Below, in pieces: positions 43,451-57,032 of a DNA stretch of 64,000 bases (the stretch's first letter is position 1; each line of letters opens with the position of its first letter). The stretch comes from Dichetophora obliterata (Eukaryota; Arthropoda; Insecta; Diptera; Sciomyzidae). The position numbers and the translations under genes were made by a program. Below the pieces are notes generated by a model. It was given only the letters and a program-made list of their open reading frames with translations. It made no database searches and had not been told where the DNA came from. The stretch lies in contig OY986436.1 in NCBI GenBank assembly GCA_963920525.1, forward strand, positions 94,495,342-94,559,341. Direction: 5' to 3'.

Positions 43451-43845
43451 GAGTCTCAATATATGCAGCAATACTGCGCAACATATCAAAGTATCACGTT
43501 CGGTACAAAAATCTTGCATTTTTTGCAAAAGTCAAACGTTCTAGCAAATAGAAATTTGGCATTTGGCGGAAAATGCAAGAACCTCGCACCATAAATATTT
43601 ATACTGCGGGAAAGCTATGGAAGAAGAAAGTAAGCAAAATTGGTATTTATTGCAATCTTTTTTACATTAAATGGCAATTATTTATCATATTCATACACAG
43701 ATATTTATTTATATTTCATTTATTACATTTTTCAACGAAAAATTGAAAACTTTGAAGTTTTCGTCACTCTGCTTAAAATGCTGATCTCTGCTTGAAAATT
43801 TTGGTGTTCAGTGTTACAATATTGCTGCAATTATTGAGTGTCTTG
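43451..43845. repeat. Family R short inverted-repeat element (complete, Ua)
   Basis: About 395 bp with imperfect inverted ends: GAGTCTCAATATATGCAGCA (left) against GACACTCAATAATTGCAGCA (right, inverted). Non-coding. Split copy at 24757-24884 + 28632-28860; another copy at 57657-58052; right end only at 1-41. Superfamily unknown. Confidence 0.65.
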
Positions 43846-44293
43846 AACAAGCCCGTTGTCTTTTGAGCTTATAAGCACAGTTTTTAAAGATGTTGAAAAA
43901 CATTCAAACATCAACAGATTTCAATGAAATTTTGTAAAATGTTGTATTTTTGGCTTATTGATACAATTTTCGACCATGATGTACATTGAGACTCAAATGA
44001 CCAACATCCCCAACACACCCACAATTTTTGAACCACATTTTAAGTTTCTGCTGAAATAACCATTTGGAGCGACGATGAGTTTTGAAATTATGCTATTACA
44101 TATTTTTACTGAGTTTTTATTTGGTTAGAATTCGAAAAAGTTGACTGTGAAGTAAACATAAAATTTTTTCTACTCTGCGTAAAATTTCTTAAAAAAATTT
44201 AAATTCAATAATATTAATATTTTATATAACATAAAAACAATTTCGTTTAAATTGGAAAATAATTTTCTGTCCACCAATTTGATTTAACTATAG

Positions 44294-45319
44294 ATGAGCA
44301 TCCCATCCCAAACAAGCTCAACAACATCGTGCACCAAAAAAAAAGCACCAGACAAGCTTACAGACGCTCAAGAATCACAAAAAATTAATAACGCATCAAG
44401 CGCATCTTTAGCAGATGTAACCATGCATACGGAACAAAACGATTTTCAAGAAGTAATGCAAAAAAGATTTAAACTTAATATTGGCGGCTATGTAAAAAGT
44501 TTCGACGTTGGTCCATTCGGAAGCAAGGAGCCTTCATGCCTCATCAATGGTTCTAGTTACCATACGAATTCTGAAAACCGATTTTCTATTCTAAGAGACT
44601 TAAACATTGAAAAAAATTTTGTAACAAATTCAAAAGAAGCTTATCAAGGTAAGAGCGAAAAAAGCCAAATTAAAACTAAAGATTCATTTTGTCCTCCTAT
44701 AATACTTTATAATATCAATATAAAAGACCTGGTTGACCAATTAAAGGCAAAGTCACCACAAGTTTCTTTTAAAATTAAAAACAATTCTATGTTGAAATGA
44801 TGGCTCTGTTGCGGGAGAAAGGCATATCATCTTACTCTTTTACCCCCTCGGCACTGAGACAAGTGAATTTAGTTCTGCGTGGCATTTATTATCAAACTTT
44901 TACGGATGATATAAAATTAGCTCTTGATCTGGAAATTCCAGGTGTAGTAGATAAAGTCACTAAATTTGTCACATCATATTCTCTTAAAAAAAAACACGAC
45001 ACAGGTCTATACCTTGTCTCACTTCTTCCTAGGAAAAAATTGGGAGATTCAGGTGGTTTCACGGGAAGCTCCTAAAAGTAATAATAATGAAATTCAATGC
45101 AAGCGCTGTCAATTTTGGGGTCAAAGTGCAAGGAACTGTAACAGACCATACACTTGCATGAAATGCGATCAAGATCACGAGCCTGGCTGCTGTCTTCTAA
45201 AAAAAAGAGCATTTTACCCCGTTTTGTTCTAACTGTCAACAAAGTGGCCATCCTGCAAATTTTCGAGGCTGTCCAGCTTACAAAGTTTACATTCAAAAGA
45301 AAAAAAAATATGTCAAACT
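44294..45319 (+). pseudogene. LINE A ORF1, copy 2
   Basis: Same broken structure as copy 1: a 168-codon N-terminal frame, a frame change at 44797, and the nine-A run near 44986-44994 before the zinc-knuckle segment. Confidence 0.8.
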
Positions 45320-45643
45320 TGGCAAAAGAAAAGAAACTCAATGCTATTAAAGCAGCTAACACGGTATTAAATAATTCTAATTTAGTCTCCCCGAATAAAT
45401 CATATGCTAGTAAATTTCTTGACAACTCATGTAGAGTAAATAAACCTTCTTTTGTAGATAATTTTCTTAAAGTTGCTAATTACTTTAATGCTCCTGAACC
45501 CATTACTCTGGAATCCAAAATAAAATCTCTTCTTAATAATTTTAAGACTCTTCCTAAAGAACAAGCCAAATCAGAATATTTTAAACTATTAGAAGAAGTT
45601 CGTAGAAATATTAGAAATATAGTCCGTAATTTTATAAATTTCC

Positions 45644-48419
45644 TTACTTTTAACATAAGATCGTTTCTAGAAACAAGTTGTAGAATTAAATAACTTTAAA
45701 TTCCTTATAGCAACGATATTGACTTCGCATTTATACAAGAGTTACATTTGCACAAAAAAAGTTTTTTTAGAAGATTATAATTTTATTTCAGATAATTCAG
45801 CCCTTGACATTGGCATTGCCATCAAAAAGATATTCAAATATTCAACAGTCTTACTTCCGGGATTAGAGTTTCCACATGTATTCGTCCAAATAAATTTATC
45901 ATTTAACGGCATCATTAAAAAAATTTTTACTTGGGACATTGTATTTTCCTTGTAACTTCTCATCCTCAAAATTAATTGATGGTCTTGATAAGATTAAGAA
46001 TTTTGCTAATAATTTTGATGGATGCTTTCTAGGCGGATATTTGAATTCTAAAAGCCAATCTTGGGGCGACAGAATTGATTATTGCAATAGAAAATATTTA
46101 CATGATTGGCTACAAACTTTTTCACATGAATTCGTACGCATCTCGGATTCAAAACCTACATATCCAAATGGCTCTTCGTTTTTGGATCACTTTATTATAA
46201 ATTCCAATTTAATTAACTTAATTAATCCAAATTATCAGACAAGCACTCTTTCTACTTTTTCAGACCAAACTTAATGATTTTGAGTACCTCCTAACGACTC
46301 CACGTTTTTTTAACTTCTTTTAAGAATACAATTTGGACGAACTTTCAGTCCGACTTAGATTCAGCTTTGATTCCATTATTACCTCCTTCTGATCGTAACT
46401 TAAATAATGTCGAAATAAACCTACACATAGAAAATTTCTCACAGACAGTAAACACAATCACATCTTCACACTTGGAAGTTACAGAAATAAAAAACCATAA
46501 ATTTATTATACTAGATAGCATAAAAAGCCTTTTCAAAATTAAATATATTTGGCAGAGAAATCTTAAAAAAATTTATCATCGAAATTGTAACCGAATCTCC
46601 CCAGAATATTCTCAATTGTCTATTCAAATTCAGCTTCTTAAAACTATTTTAAAACTATTATCAAAGAACAAGTTGAAATTTCTCAATCGATGCAATTTGA
46701 AAAGAAGCTAAAAAAATTAAACCCGGTCCATTAGCTTACAAACAAATATACAAGTTAATTGGTAATAATAAAAGTAAGTTTTGCTATAAAGTATTAGTAA
46801 ACAATGAATTCTTAACTGAAGACAGCGATAAGGTAGCCGCCTTTAAAGATAATTTTACTGAGGTGTATGAAGAAACCATTCCTTTAAATAACGATAATAC
46901 TAATATTAATTCCACAATCCTCCGTCCTATCCGTCTTGTCTGAGCCACTTTTCCTCTGAATTTTCGTCTTTGCAAAACTCAAATAGCACTAATTTTATTA
47001 ATCCTTTAGAACTTCAAGAAACTTCATTATTACTAAATTCGAAGAAATCTTATTATAAATAAGATTTATTATAAATAAATAAGATAATATTACAAAAAAT
47101 GCTCTTCAATTGCATTTCAATTTCTTTCCATAATATTCAACAATTGTATTAATATCGGATACTTTCCAAATTCTTGGAAAATTGCTAAGATTCTTCCCTT
47201 ACAAAAAAAAGGGAATTTGCAATTTAAATAACTTTAGACCAATTTCACTTCTCTCCAATCTAGGAAAACTTTTTGAACATGTTATAAATTCAAAATGAAA
47301 TTTGAATATAAATTATAACTACATTCCTAACAATCAATTTGGATTTAAACGCAGGCATTCGACAAGTCATGCTCTACTGAAGTTTCATAACGACGTAATT
47401 TGTAATTTAAGAAAAAAAAATGCACTGTCCAGTTTCCCTTGACATTGAAAAAGCATTCGATAATGCGTTCCATGATGGAATTGTATACAAATTAATAAGA
47501 ATAGGTTTTGACCCATTTATCATTAAATTACTACGTATTTTTTTTAAGTGAGAGGAAGTTTTTTGTTGAAATTAATAATATATGTTCATCAATGGGATCC
47601 GTTAATAGTGGACTTCCCCAAGGTGCTATACTAGCTCCCCATCTGTACAACATATTTATTCATGATTTTCCTCATTATGCCAATAACTCCAAAAGCATAT
47701 TATTATATGCAGATGATTCACTTGTGTACGCTCATACCGAGCTTCCGTATGAAGCAATAAGTATGGTTTCTAATCATCTTCATCTGATAAATTGTTTTTA
47801 CAAAAGCTGGGGAATTTAAATCAATATAGCAAAATCCGAAGCAATTTGTCTCAGAAATGCATCAGGAAAATGTGCCTATTTTGTTGTACCCGAAAGTAAA
47901 TTACTGAGACTATTTTTGGATGGCGTTGAAATACCATTTAAAAACAGTGTCAAATATCTCGGTGTTACTTTCAATAAATTAGCCAAATTTAATGAACATG
48001 CTCGTTTAATTATCAAAAAAGTAAATAAAATAAAAATGCATTTTTCAAAATTGATTCGTAACAAATTATTAAGTTATAAAACAAAACTTCTAATTTATAA
48101 GATCAGTATGCGTTCGGTAATGGTCTATGCTTTTCCTATTTGGTTCTCCATATCCCAAACAGTGGCAAAAGAATTAGAAATTGTTGAGAGAAAAATATTA
48201 AGACTTTGCGTTGATCGTTATTATGAATCTCATATAAAAAGATATTCTTACCTTTTCATTTATAGCGAAGCGTTAGCCAAATCGCTCTGCCTGTTCTCTC
48301 TTTCTTTACTTCAGAAATTTGTTTCAAATTTACACTGTCATGAAAACAGTCTAATGGTTGTTATTTATAATTACCAAATTTCCTTTTGTCTACCTTTCAC
48401 CTATTGGTATTTTAAATGA
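45644..48419 (+). pseudogene. LINE A ORF2, copy 2
   Basis: Same degraded endonuclease and RT blocks as copy 1, with LPQGAILAP at about 47613-47640 and YADD at about 47705. TELPYEA replaces TEPPYEA. The final block ends in SFCLPFTYWYFK because of the 4-base deletion. Confidence 0.8.
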
Positions 48420-48825
48420 AGATATTTCTATAGAAATTGATTTAACGGCTCCGCTCTTACCTGAGTTTTACAAATGTATAGTTTTGGGCTCTCACAGAGG
48501 CTAATAAAAAAAGATTTCGTCAGACATTTCTGTAATACTAACACAGCAATATAAGCCTTTAATTATATTTAAGCTACTTCTTATTTAGTTTTAAGTTTAT
48601 TATTAGGTTAATTTAAGTTTAACAAAATAATACATCTACCGCTATGACATATGTGCCGAGAGCAAGCACAATCTTTTACTTTTCGACACTCCTTTCTACT
48701 TTAAGCTGCATTAATCCTATAACCCGTTTAGAATAATACTTTATAGTTCTAAGTTAATTTTGTAATATATCTTAAAACATTGTAAAAATTCAAGTATGAC
48801 TCAATAAATTGATTTGATTTGATTT

Positions 48826-50096
48826 TTATTTTGTTATGTTTTATCTTAGCGCAAGTTTTTGCTTTAACAAAGCTTAACATATTTCTAATGCAGTCAGGTT
48901 TATCTCTTAATTTGAGCCATGCAGAGAAGATATCCAGTATTACCAGTCCCACTATTACCACCCACAAACCAATAAAAATGCTTTATTTCAGACGGTTTGG
49001 GTCGTTTAAGACTAAAATTTGGTAATTTAGTTTGTATGGCTAATTTCGACCACTGGACTAAAAATGGACGTGGTCGCACAATGTTTACGCTTTTTTTCAG
49101 GAGATAAGCGTGGAGAGAATCAGGTATAAACTTAATTAAGCTGAAAGTTTGGCAATTAATTTATTTTAAGTACGAGATGGTTTAATGGGAAAAACGTTGC
49201 CACATCCCCTTTTACAACCCACAAATAAACAAAAATGCTATATTTTTGACGGTTTTGGTCGTATTATATTAAAATTTGGTAATTTAGTTCATATGGTTAC
49301 TTTCGGCAACTACACTAAGAATGGAGTATTATACAATTTTTCTTCGAGTATATATACAACGTCTGCCGGAAAGTCCTATTTGTTATATTTTTCAATAAAG
49401 GTAAAAAATATTGACTTTTTAGTAAGAAACTGATTCAGAAGTTGTTTTTGTTGTACAAATAAAACCAATTAAAAATTGTATTTTTGACTACCTATAGTAT
49501 ATTATTCATTTGCAAAAATTCTTCCAGTTTTGCGCAAAAATTGTTTTACCCTTCCCCTTTTTTCAACTAACGTAAATTTTTTTATTTATATACGTTTTAC
49601 AATAATAAATTCTTTCTAGTTTAATTTTAACAAATTTCTTTAATTTTGATATTAACAACATGCACATATCTTCAAAATTGGCAAAAATTTTTAGTACAAT
49701 GAATTTTTTATAAGACATCGTTAACTGAGAATGAGAAAAAAATGGAATTCAAATCAAAATTTTGACTTTCAATGCAAATATTTCGCTGCTACTAAATATA
49801 TTTCGTTAAATTTTTTTTTTTTTAAAGTTAAAAAGAGCTCTTCACAAAAGTATTTCAAACTGTACCGTTAGGTCAGAGTATATATTTTTTATATTTCTTT
49901 CAAAAACGGTCCAAAATATTTACTTTTGATTCAGAAAGTGACTCAAAAAATGTTTTGGTTGTTTGCAAAAATTCTTCCAGCTAAGCACAAAAATCATTTT
50001 ACTGTTTTCGTCATCAAAACAACAAGGTACCCCCTTTGATTTTTTTGGCGAAATTGATTTTTTCCAAAATGTTGTTGTTATATTTTTTACAAAAAT
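48826..50096. repeat. Spacer after LINE A, copy 2
   Basis: Copy of 5026-6296 with a few substitutions (for example TCTTCCAGTTTTGCGC here, TCTTCCCGTTTTGCGC there). It ends at the Ua/Ub joint. Confidence 0.75.
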
Positions 50097-51830
50097 CCAG
50101 TGACCTCCCTAAGCCATCTTGGCAAAGCATTCCACAACCTAATGGCGTTAATGAAAAACAGGTGGGAAGAGTTTAATGAGTTGTGCCTCGGAACTATCAG
50201 AACATGGCTTCTACTTGACATACAAAACTGAAGTTTTTCATGCAGATAGCAAGAAGTTTTCCCATGGATTAGTTTGTGCAGGTAAATACAGTTTCTAGCA
50301 TTTAGGTAAGCAGTTATGTCGCATCCAAGTATTGCGTTTCGGAAACGAGACAAACGATCGTATATTCGGAGACCATACACATAGCGCGTGGCGTAATTAA
50401 ATGCAATTTGAATTTTTAACTGGGAAGATGCGCCAAGTTTACTATAAACTATGTCTGAATAAGAAATGATTGGTAAAATTAGCTGTATGACTAATCTACG
50501 TTTAATTTCAGAAGGAGTGACACTAGCAGACATTCTTAAGTTTCGTAGGACATAATAAACTTTTTGGACTATACTATTAACATTGCCTACACAAGACAAA
50601 GAAGAATTAATGTAGAAACCTAGGTTTACTACTTTCGACACCACAGTCAGTTTGCTATTACCAATAAACAGATCAGGGACATCAACGACACAACTTTTAC
50701 TTTTACATATAGGAAGAACATACGATTTGGCAGCGTTAAGTTGAAGGCCATTACTTTTGGCCCACTCATTGATGCTACTAAAATCCTCATTTAACCTACA
50801 ACACAGATCATCAAGAAGCCCAGTTCGTCGCGAAAGATAAAGCTGGATATCATCTGCATAAGCATGAACAGATGCATTCCGGCAAACAATAAAGATGTCG
50901 TTTATAAAAATTGAAAATAACAGAGGACCTAGTATAGAGCCTTGTGGAACACCACTTACTACTAATTTGTATGACGAGGATACCTGACCAACCTTAACTC
51001 TTTGCATTCTATTACACAAATAACTAGACATTAGATTAACAACACTATCACAGAACCCAAAAAGATACCTTAGCTTTTGACACAAATAACTATGATTGAC
51101 TTTATCAAAGGCCTTAGAAAAATCACGTAAGCAGAGAAAAGTCATTGAGCCGGCATCATATTCGGGTCGAATATCATCAAGAACCTTTACTACCGCTGAG
51201 GAACACCCATGCCCTGCCCTAAAACCAGACTGATAGCGTGATAGCAGTTTTTTCTCAGAAAGATATTTGCTAATTTGTTGAGCCATAAGTTTTTCACATA
51301 CCTTTGACAATGGTGACAGTATACTTATAGGCCTATAATCATTCGCACCAGATGGATTTTGCTTTTTAGCTATAGGTGTAACGATGGCAATTTTCCACAT
51401 ATCGGGAAAGGAGGATGTTATAAAGCAATGATTTATAATGTACGTAAGAGAAGTTATTATGTGAGGTAGTAAAAGTTTAAAGAATTTGATGGGAGTGCCA
51501 TCTTCTGCAGTTGCATTTGATTTTATCTGCATAACACAGTTTCCAACATCAATTTCAGTAACCGTTTCAAACTTAAAAGACTGTGGTATAGTCAGGTTGT
51601 CACTGGAAAGAGTAGAGGTATCATTAGAGGTAGAAAAAAATGTCAACAAAAAAATTATTTAAAATCTCAGGGTCTTAATTGCATTCATTACAATTTTTAT
51701 TACATAACCCAAGTCTTTTTATGTTGTTCCACAACGTTTTCGAATTAAGGGATAAATCTAGTTTCTCAGAAAAAATCGTGTTTTGGCCTGTCTTACTAAC
51801 AGAACAGCTTCATTTCTAGCCAAGCGAAAA
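50087..51830 (-). pseudogene. LINE B reverse transcriptase, copy 3
   Basis: 520-codon frame with the same protein sequence as copy 1 (SMTFLCL form), RT boxes intact, and C-terminus replaced by joint-derived FL. Confidence 0.85.
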
Positions 51831-51847
51831 GATTCGCAGTTTAATCA
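50097..51847 (-). mobile_element. LINE B copy 3, truncated at both ends
   Basis: Matches 6297-8047 nearly base for base, including the artificial 3' joint. Its 5' edge is in the TA MITE. Confidence 0.82.
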
Positions 51848-52123
51848 TAAACGATTCGTAATTTGTAATGGCATTATAAATTTCACGATTTAGCTAAGTA
51901 ATTTCCCCGCCATCTTAATGTCTTGAACAGTCTTAATGTCTTGAGCCTAGCTTTCGGAGTAAGCCTAAATCCAAATTAAAAAAATAAATGTTCCTTTGCT
52001 GATCCATTTGGATCATTTATTGATCGCTCCTTTTGAGCTCCTCTGGGATGTGAAAGGGAGCACTACCCTTCCTAGAACATGCAATGTTAAAAGATTCATA
52101 GGATGATCCACCTTTTTACTGGG
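51848..52123. mobile_element. Right-hand fragment of the TA MITE (Ub)
   Basis: Lacks the 71-bp block found in Ua and in the complete MITE, exactly like 8048-8323. Continues through TA into piggyBac. Confidence 0.8.
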
Positions 52124-52949
52124 TAGCCAGTCTTAGTCACACCGGCACCAACCTTTGAAACCCCATTGGATTGGCTTTTCTTTGACGTATTGCTTCATTT
52201 GATTTTGGCCAGTAAACTTTATCATATGCTCGGCAATGGTTTGCTGTTGTGATGGTGAAAATGCAGCTTGGTAAGCCTTATTGAAATGGTCGAACAATGG
52301 CCTCACCTTAAATGCTCTATCGTGTCTGATATAATTTCACGGTGGTTGTATAGCATAGTCTGCGAATTGTAAATTTGATCGGATAGTAAGATATCAATCA
52401 CGAGTCATAGTATTTGCTATATAAGGCACACACAAATCAGGATCGCTAGACTAATAATGTCTGATAGAAGGCAGTACATGATAACTCATTATGTAAGTTA
52501 TACCGAGGAATGCTTTTAGCTCACTAATTATTATAGAAAAACCACTACTTTTTGCGAAGCATAAAGCTCACTTTGCTTCTTTATTAAAAGTAAGAGTGTT
52601 TCGAGCTGAGTTACATTTTCGAAAACAGATATTGGTGTGCCATCGCAATTCTCATCAGAGAGCAGAACTTTTGAATACGGAAATTCTAGAGTACAATCGA
52701 ATATTTTTGGCGTAAATGAATGCTTACGGCATCTGAAAGGAACAAAATCATCAAGTGCAGTCTTAACGGCAGTCAGCGGTGCAATGTTTAATGCCGCGGA
52801 AGATGTAGATGGTTGATCAAGATCAATGCATTCCTCAATCACAACTTCTGCGCCAGAATCAATATTGTCAGCATCATCTTCAAGGAAAGCTATATCTTCT
52901 GCGTCAATGGTTCTACTTCTTCTTCACTACCGCCAGCTTCTAAAATCTA
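52124..52949 (-). pseudogene. piggyBac transposase N-terminal fragment (Ub)
   Basis: Copy of 37918-38743 with only a few changes; the same break into gypsy integrase at TCTAG. Confidence 0.8.
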
Positions 52950-54346
52950 GGCCAGCTTGGGAAATAATATTTCTCCAAAATTTGATCCTTGTCTTCATTT
53001 TGATTTCTATGAACTCTTTTATGTTCTGAGTCAATGATTTCAAAGATTCGTCCCTCATCTGTTACGTCTTCAACTACCCTTTGTGTGATGCGGATTTTGT
53101 AATTGGAAAAATGATTAATATAAACATCTTGCAAAAGTTGAATACATTCCTCAGGTATTATGATGCCTTTATTACAGTTGGTATAAGAAGTCTTTTCAAA
53201 TAACGAATGAGAAGTGCCCTTTTAATTACCCCGACTGAGATATGGTGTCTATGATACCCGTTGTGTGGTTCTATGTGGCTATGTACTTCCTTTATTCCTT
53301 GCCTAAACACGAGTTGGTTACGAAAGACGTTGAGAGGAGCTTCGACATGCGGTATTAAATCTGAAGCGTCATGCGCAGCACTGTGCATTGTTGAGCCCTC
53401 ACTTGCTGTTACTGTACACTCGCTCTGGATGCTTTGCGATTCGCTTGCCGTTTCTGTCATTTCCCCGTCGCCAAGAGGATTCAGCATTTGTTCCGCAACT
53501 GAAGTCGATGAATGAATTTGTTCAGTCTTTTGCCTAAAAAGAGCATCAGCCACGTAGTTTGATCTACCAGCTTTATAGACCAACTCGTGGTTGTACTGCT
53601 CTATTTGCGCATTCCAACGTTTAAATTTAGAATTAAAATTCCTATTTCCTAAAGCATAGGTGAGGGGTTGATGGTCGGTAAAAATCTTAATTTTTCTTGC
53701 TCCATATAAATATGACCTAAGGTTATCAAGGGTCCAAACAATTGCTAGCATCTCCTTCTCGTTTGTAGCATAATTTTCTTCCGTTTTGCTTAGAGATCTG
53801 GAAATGTAGACAGTTGACCTGTCTTTACCTGGCTCCCCTTGTGACAAAACAGCACCTATTGTGTAATTCGAAGCATCGGTGGTTAAGTTAAATGATTTAT
53901 TGAAATCTGGAAAAGCAAGTATTTCAGAACAAGTGAGGAGCTCCTTTAAACTATCAAATGCAGTTAGGGCATTCTTGTCCAGCTTGATGGAAACTTTCCT
54001 TGATTGACTTGCCTTCACCTGAGAATTTTCGTTCCGCGTGAGATTAGTCAAGGGCTTGGTAACCCTTGCATAGTCTCGTATAAAATTCCTATAATAAGAA
54101 GTCAATCCCAGAAATGATTAGATTGGATCAATCCCAAGGTTGTGTTGATGTCCGGTATTGAGTAAGTATCCGCGATTGTAACGCTATTGAGGCGTTTGAA
54201 ATCAATTAAAAGCCTATACTGCTTTTTCCCTGATAGTTTGGGTTTCTTTGGTACAATCCAAATGGGTTAATTGTACGGGCTCCTGGAAGGACGGATAACG
54301 CCAGTTTCCAATAGTTCCTTCACCTGTTTATCAACCTAGTGTATTT
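52950..54346 (-). pseudogene. Gypsy pol remnant (Ub)
   Basis: Copy of 38744-40140. The 315-codon RNase H frame is unchanged and has the same RT-core deletion and the same truncated integrase start, proving those lesions predate the tandem duplication. Confidence 0.85.
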
Positions 54347-54766
54347 TTTCACTAAAGTTAGAAGGTTTTCTCTAGACTCAGCAGAGATGTTACTGTTTGG
54401 AATGAAAATTGTGTTTACCTGCTTAGAAACTTTATTTTTTAAGGAGATTTGTATACCAGATCTTAGAAAGAGAAAATTATTTTTCCTGTCTATCACTGCT
54501 CCAAGTTGTCTCAAGGTATCATCACCGATGATACCGTGAAACGAGGTCAGACCAGGAAGAACATAAAAAGTAAAAATGTCATTCAAAAACTTCCCACAAA
54601 TCTTGTTGGTAATTTTTAAATTCCCTGCAGCAGAAGTTACTAAGAAGGATTTTTCGACATTTTCTGAGTTTTGGGCTATGGAGCTGGTGAAAAAAAATTT
54701 TATTGGCACCAGTGTCTATTAGAAACTCAAGAGTTTAACCGTCCTGAATAGTGTACTCTATATATG
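54320..54766 (-). pseudogene. Gypsy aspartic protease (Ub)
   Basis: Copy of 40114-40560 with GDDTL in place of GNDTL; the same A-run frameshift after the DTGA active site. Confidence 0.8.
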
Positions 54767-54895
54767 GTACACTGGATGGCCTCCTGTCATAAAATTTACT
54801 TCTTGACCAATTTCGTCTTGCACGGCTGTTTGCTCGTCATGTTCCGCCTCTTCATATAAATCCTGTGGTTCATCTAGCTCGGTGGTTTAAAACAA

Positions 54896-55876
54896 CCTTT
54901 GACGCTTATTTTGGGGATAGTTTTCTTATTTAAATTGTCGTCCAGTGTTCTGGAATCTTCCCGAGTTCAGGAATTTCGATTGATTTGGTAATCCACCTGT
55001 TTCGTCTGGATGCTTCTATCGATATCCATCTGCTCTTGTGGCTTTGGTCCAGGAGTTGGGGGAAGATGAACACTTGGCTGGAAACGGTACATGTTTGGCC
55101 TTTGGTAGTCTCTAAAATAAGGTCGGTTTGGCTGTTGCCAGACTTTTGGTTTAGGAGGAAGATTCGGCTTTGTTTCCTTACTAAAAAATTGGTTAACAGC
55201 GGAGGAAATCGTATTGACTACATCATTTTCATGGATTAAGTTTTCCGGTAGTTTAGATTCTGCATATCGAGGTAGTCAGAATAAGCCTCGGGCAGAGTTT
55301 GTTGTCTTTTAATGGCCAATAGGCGTGATATATCGCCATCAAGACCACGGATGAAGACATCCAATGCCCTGTTTCGGTAATTTTCGATGAGCACCTTTAT
55401 TGTTTCTTCTGAGTAAGCTTCAGTTTTGATCTTATTTATTATCAGTGAAAACTGATGATTAAGCGCGGCATAAAACTCGTCCAGCTTCATGCCGCGTTGG
55501 GTAAGGGCATTGAGCTGGTGCTCTAATGTCCTTATATCCCTTTTGTACGCATAGTGGAGGGAAAAGCACTGTTTGATCAAGGGCCAGTCGTCGTCGAATA
55601 TATTATAAGAAATTAGCGCAGCACCGGGACACATAATGCGTAGGATTGCCGTCAAAGGTTTGAAGCTCTTTAACGTAATCCGGAAGTTTACTTATTTCTT
55701 TTAGATCTGACTCGGTGCTTGGTCGTCGTAACGGAAAATTTAAAGGGGATGCACTAGCTGCAGCTCTGGGTGGTTCATTTGCTCTCGCTTCGAGACAATT
55801 TTTTTTACTAAGAGCTGTATTTACAGCACCAGTTAGCTCGGTTATGGCTTGTTTATCAGAATTTATCAGAAATAAG
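54896..55876 (-). pseudogene. Gypsy gag (Ub)
   Basis: Copy of 40690-41670 with the same breaks. One extra T in the T-run at about 55920 changes the leader frame only. Confidence 0.8.
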
Positions 55877-56660
55877 TGGTAAAAAAGCGAACAAACTGTT
55901 TCAAGACGAAATCGAGAGATTTTTTTTTTTGCAATAACACAATCGGTAAACGCGTAAATTTGAGACGCAAAAGTTGCACAATGCAATCGATAATACAATA
56001 TAAAAAAAAAAATGTTTTCTGTTTTATTTAAGTGGCAATAATGCAATTTGTAAGCAAGCAAATGTTTCAATTTTCAATTAAATTTTGTATCAATTTTCTA
56101 AGAAGACTTAAGGGTACTTACATTAAAATTCTCATCTTAATTTTTGTTCGGGTTTTTATTCAAGTTGATTCAGCCTTGCTTGTTGTTTTTTCTGGTTTAA
56201 ATTCCTTGATTGGATCCTCGTCACGATATCTCCAAAGTCTGCAAAGAAATCTGCAAAATCTGATGCAACACTTCCATTTGCGCTTTCTGCAATATGTTCT
56301 GATGTGAATATTGCAGACTGGTAACTTGCTTACTTAATTTTCCCCACTATCTGGAGGGACTGTGTAATCCTTTTTAGAAGCTACCCATCAGCGACTTACT
56401 CATGCACAGTAGACCTCACGCCCCGCCAACAACCATCTGAAATTTTTTTTGTTAATAGAGTGTCCTGGAATATTTGTTGTGAGGGGATAGTTTTTTCCCT
56501 AAGCAATAAGCTGGAGGGTCCCTCTTACGGAGTGAATCGCAGCTTATTTTCCACCAAGTTCATCAAACTGGAAGGTCCCCCTTTCGGAGTGAATCGCAGT
56601 TTTTTACCAGTAACGCCAGGAAAGTGTAAGGCAGACAGCTTCGGTCCCTGCTCGGGCGCC
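55877..56660 (-). other. Gypsy leader and PBS (Ub)
   Basis: Copy of 41671-42455. The tRNA-Lys-type PBS lies at 56644-56661, next to the LTR. Confidence 0.6.
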
Positions 56661-57032
56661 AGTTAACGCGGCTCCAACGCGTATATTAAAAATATAATTT
56701 GGCCGGCATTGGCTAGCTTGTTCTAGCTCACGGGCCAATAATTGAAACTCACAATTTTGTACAAAAATTAATTTATTGTTCTTTGACTGAAAAATAACTG
56801 AACCGAATTAATATTTTTTGGTGGCTTAAATACTTATTTTACAATAAGAAGAAGCATAATGATTAAAGAACAAGAAGAAGAAAATGATAACTCTAATACT
56901 AAGTTGTGCGAAAATGCAGGCACTGCATTTTCCCACCGTTCCAAGCTAGGTCTCTGCACGCGTATCCGGCCGCTAGTCCGATCGTCACGTAGGGCGCTCA
57001 TGTTACATGTGTTTGGCCGGCTGTCGTTGACT
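56661..57032 (-). repeat. Gypsy 5' LTR (Ub)
   Basis: 372-bp copy of 42455-42826 with very few differences; TTGACT is then followed by TGTATATA here and TGCATATA in Ua. Confidence 0.88.

Larger units (their letters stand above)
44294..48825 (+). mobile_element. LINE A copy 2 (Ua)
   Basis: Almost identical to copy 1. Private change: a 4-base deletion near 48385 that alters the C-terminus of the last ORF2 block. It shares with copy 1 the nine-A frameshift in ORF1, and with copy 3 ATTATA at about 46502 and CTTCCCTTAC near 47196. Confidence 0.85.
35820..50096. repeat. Tandem segmental duplication, unit Ua (14,277 bp)
   Basis: It begins in LINE B at CCAGTGACC and ends in the spacer after LINE A at ACAAAAAT. 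The next base resumes at the same LINE B CCAGTGACC (50097), so this is a head-to-tail copy of the following unit. Across the shared part the two units differ only at scattered single bases, a 71-bp indel (37819-37889) and a few 1-4 base indels. Confidence 0.92.

Noticed and set aside
43148..43594. Several 65-83 codon frames in the spacer, repeated in Ub
   Set aside because: They overlap on both strands, lack known motifs, and are conserved only because the whole unit was duplicated.
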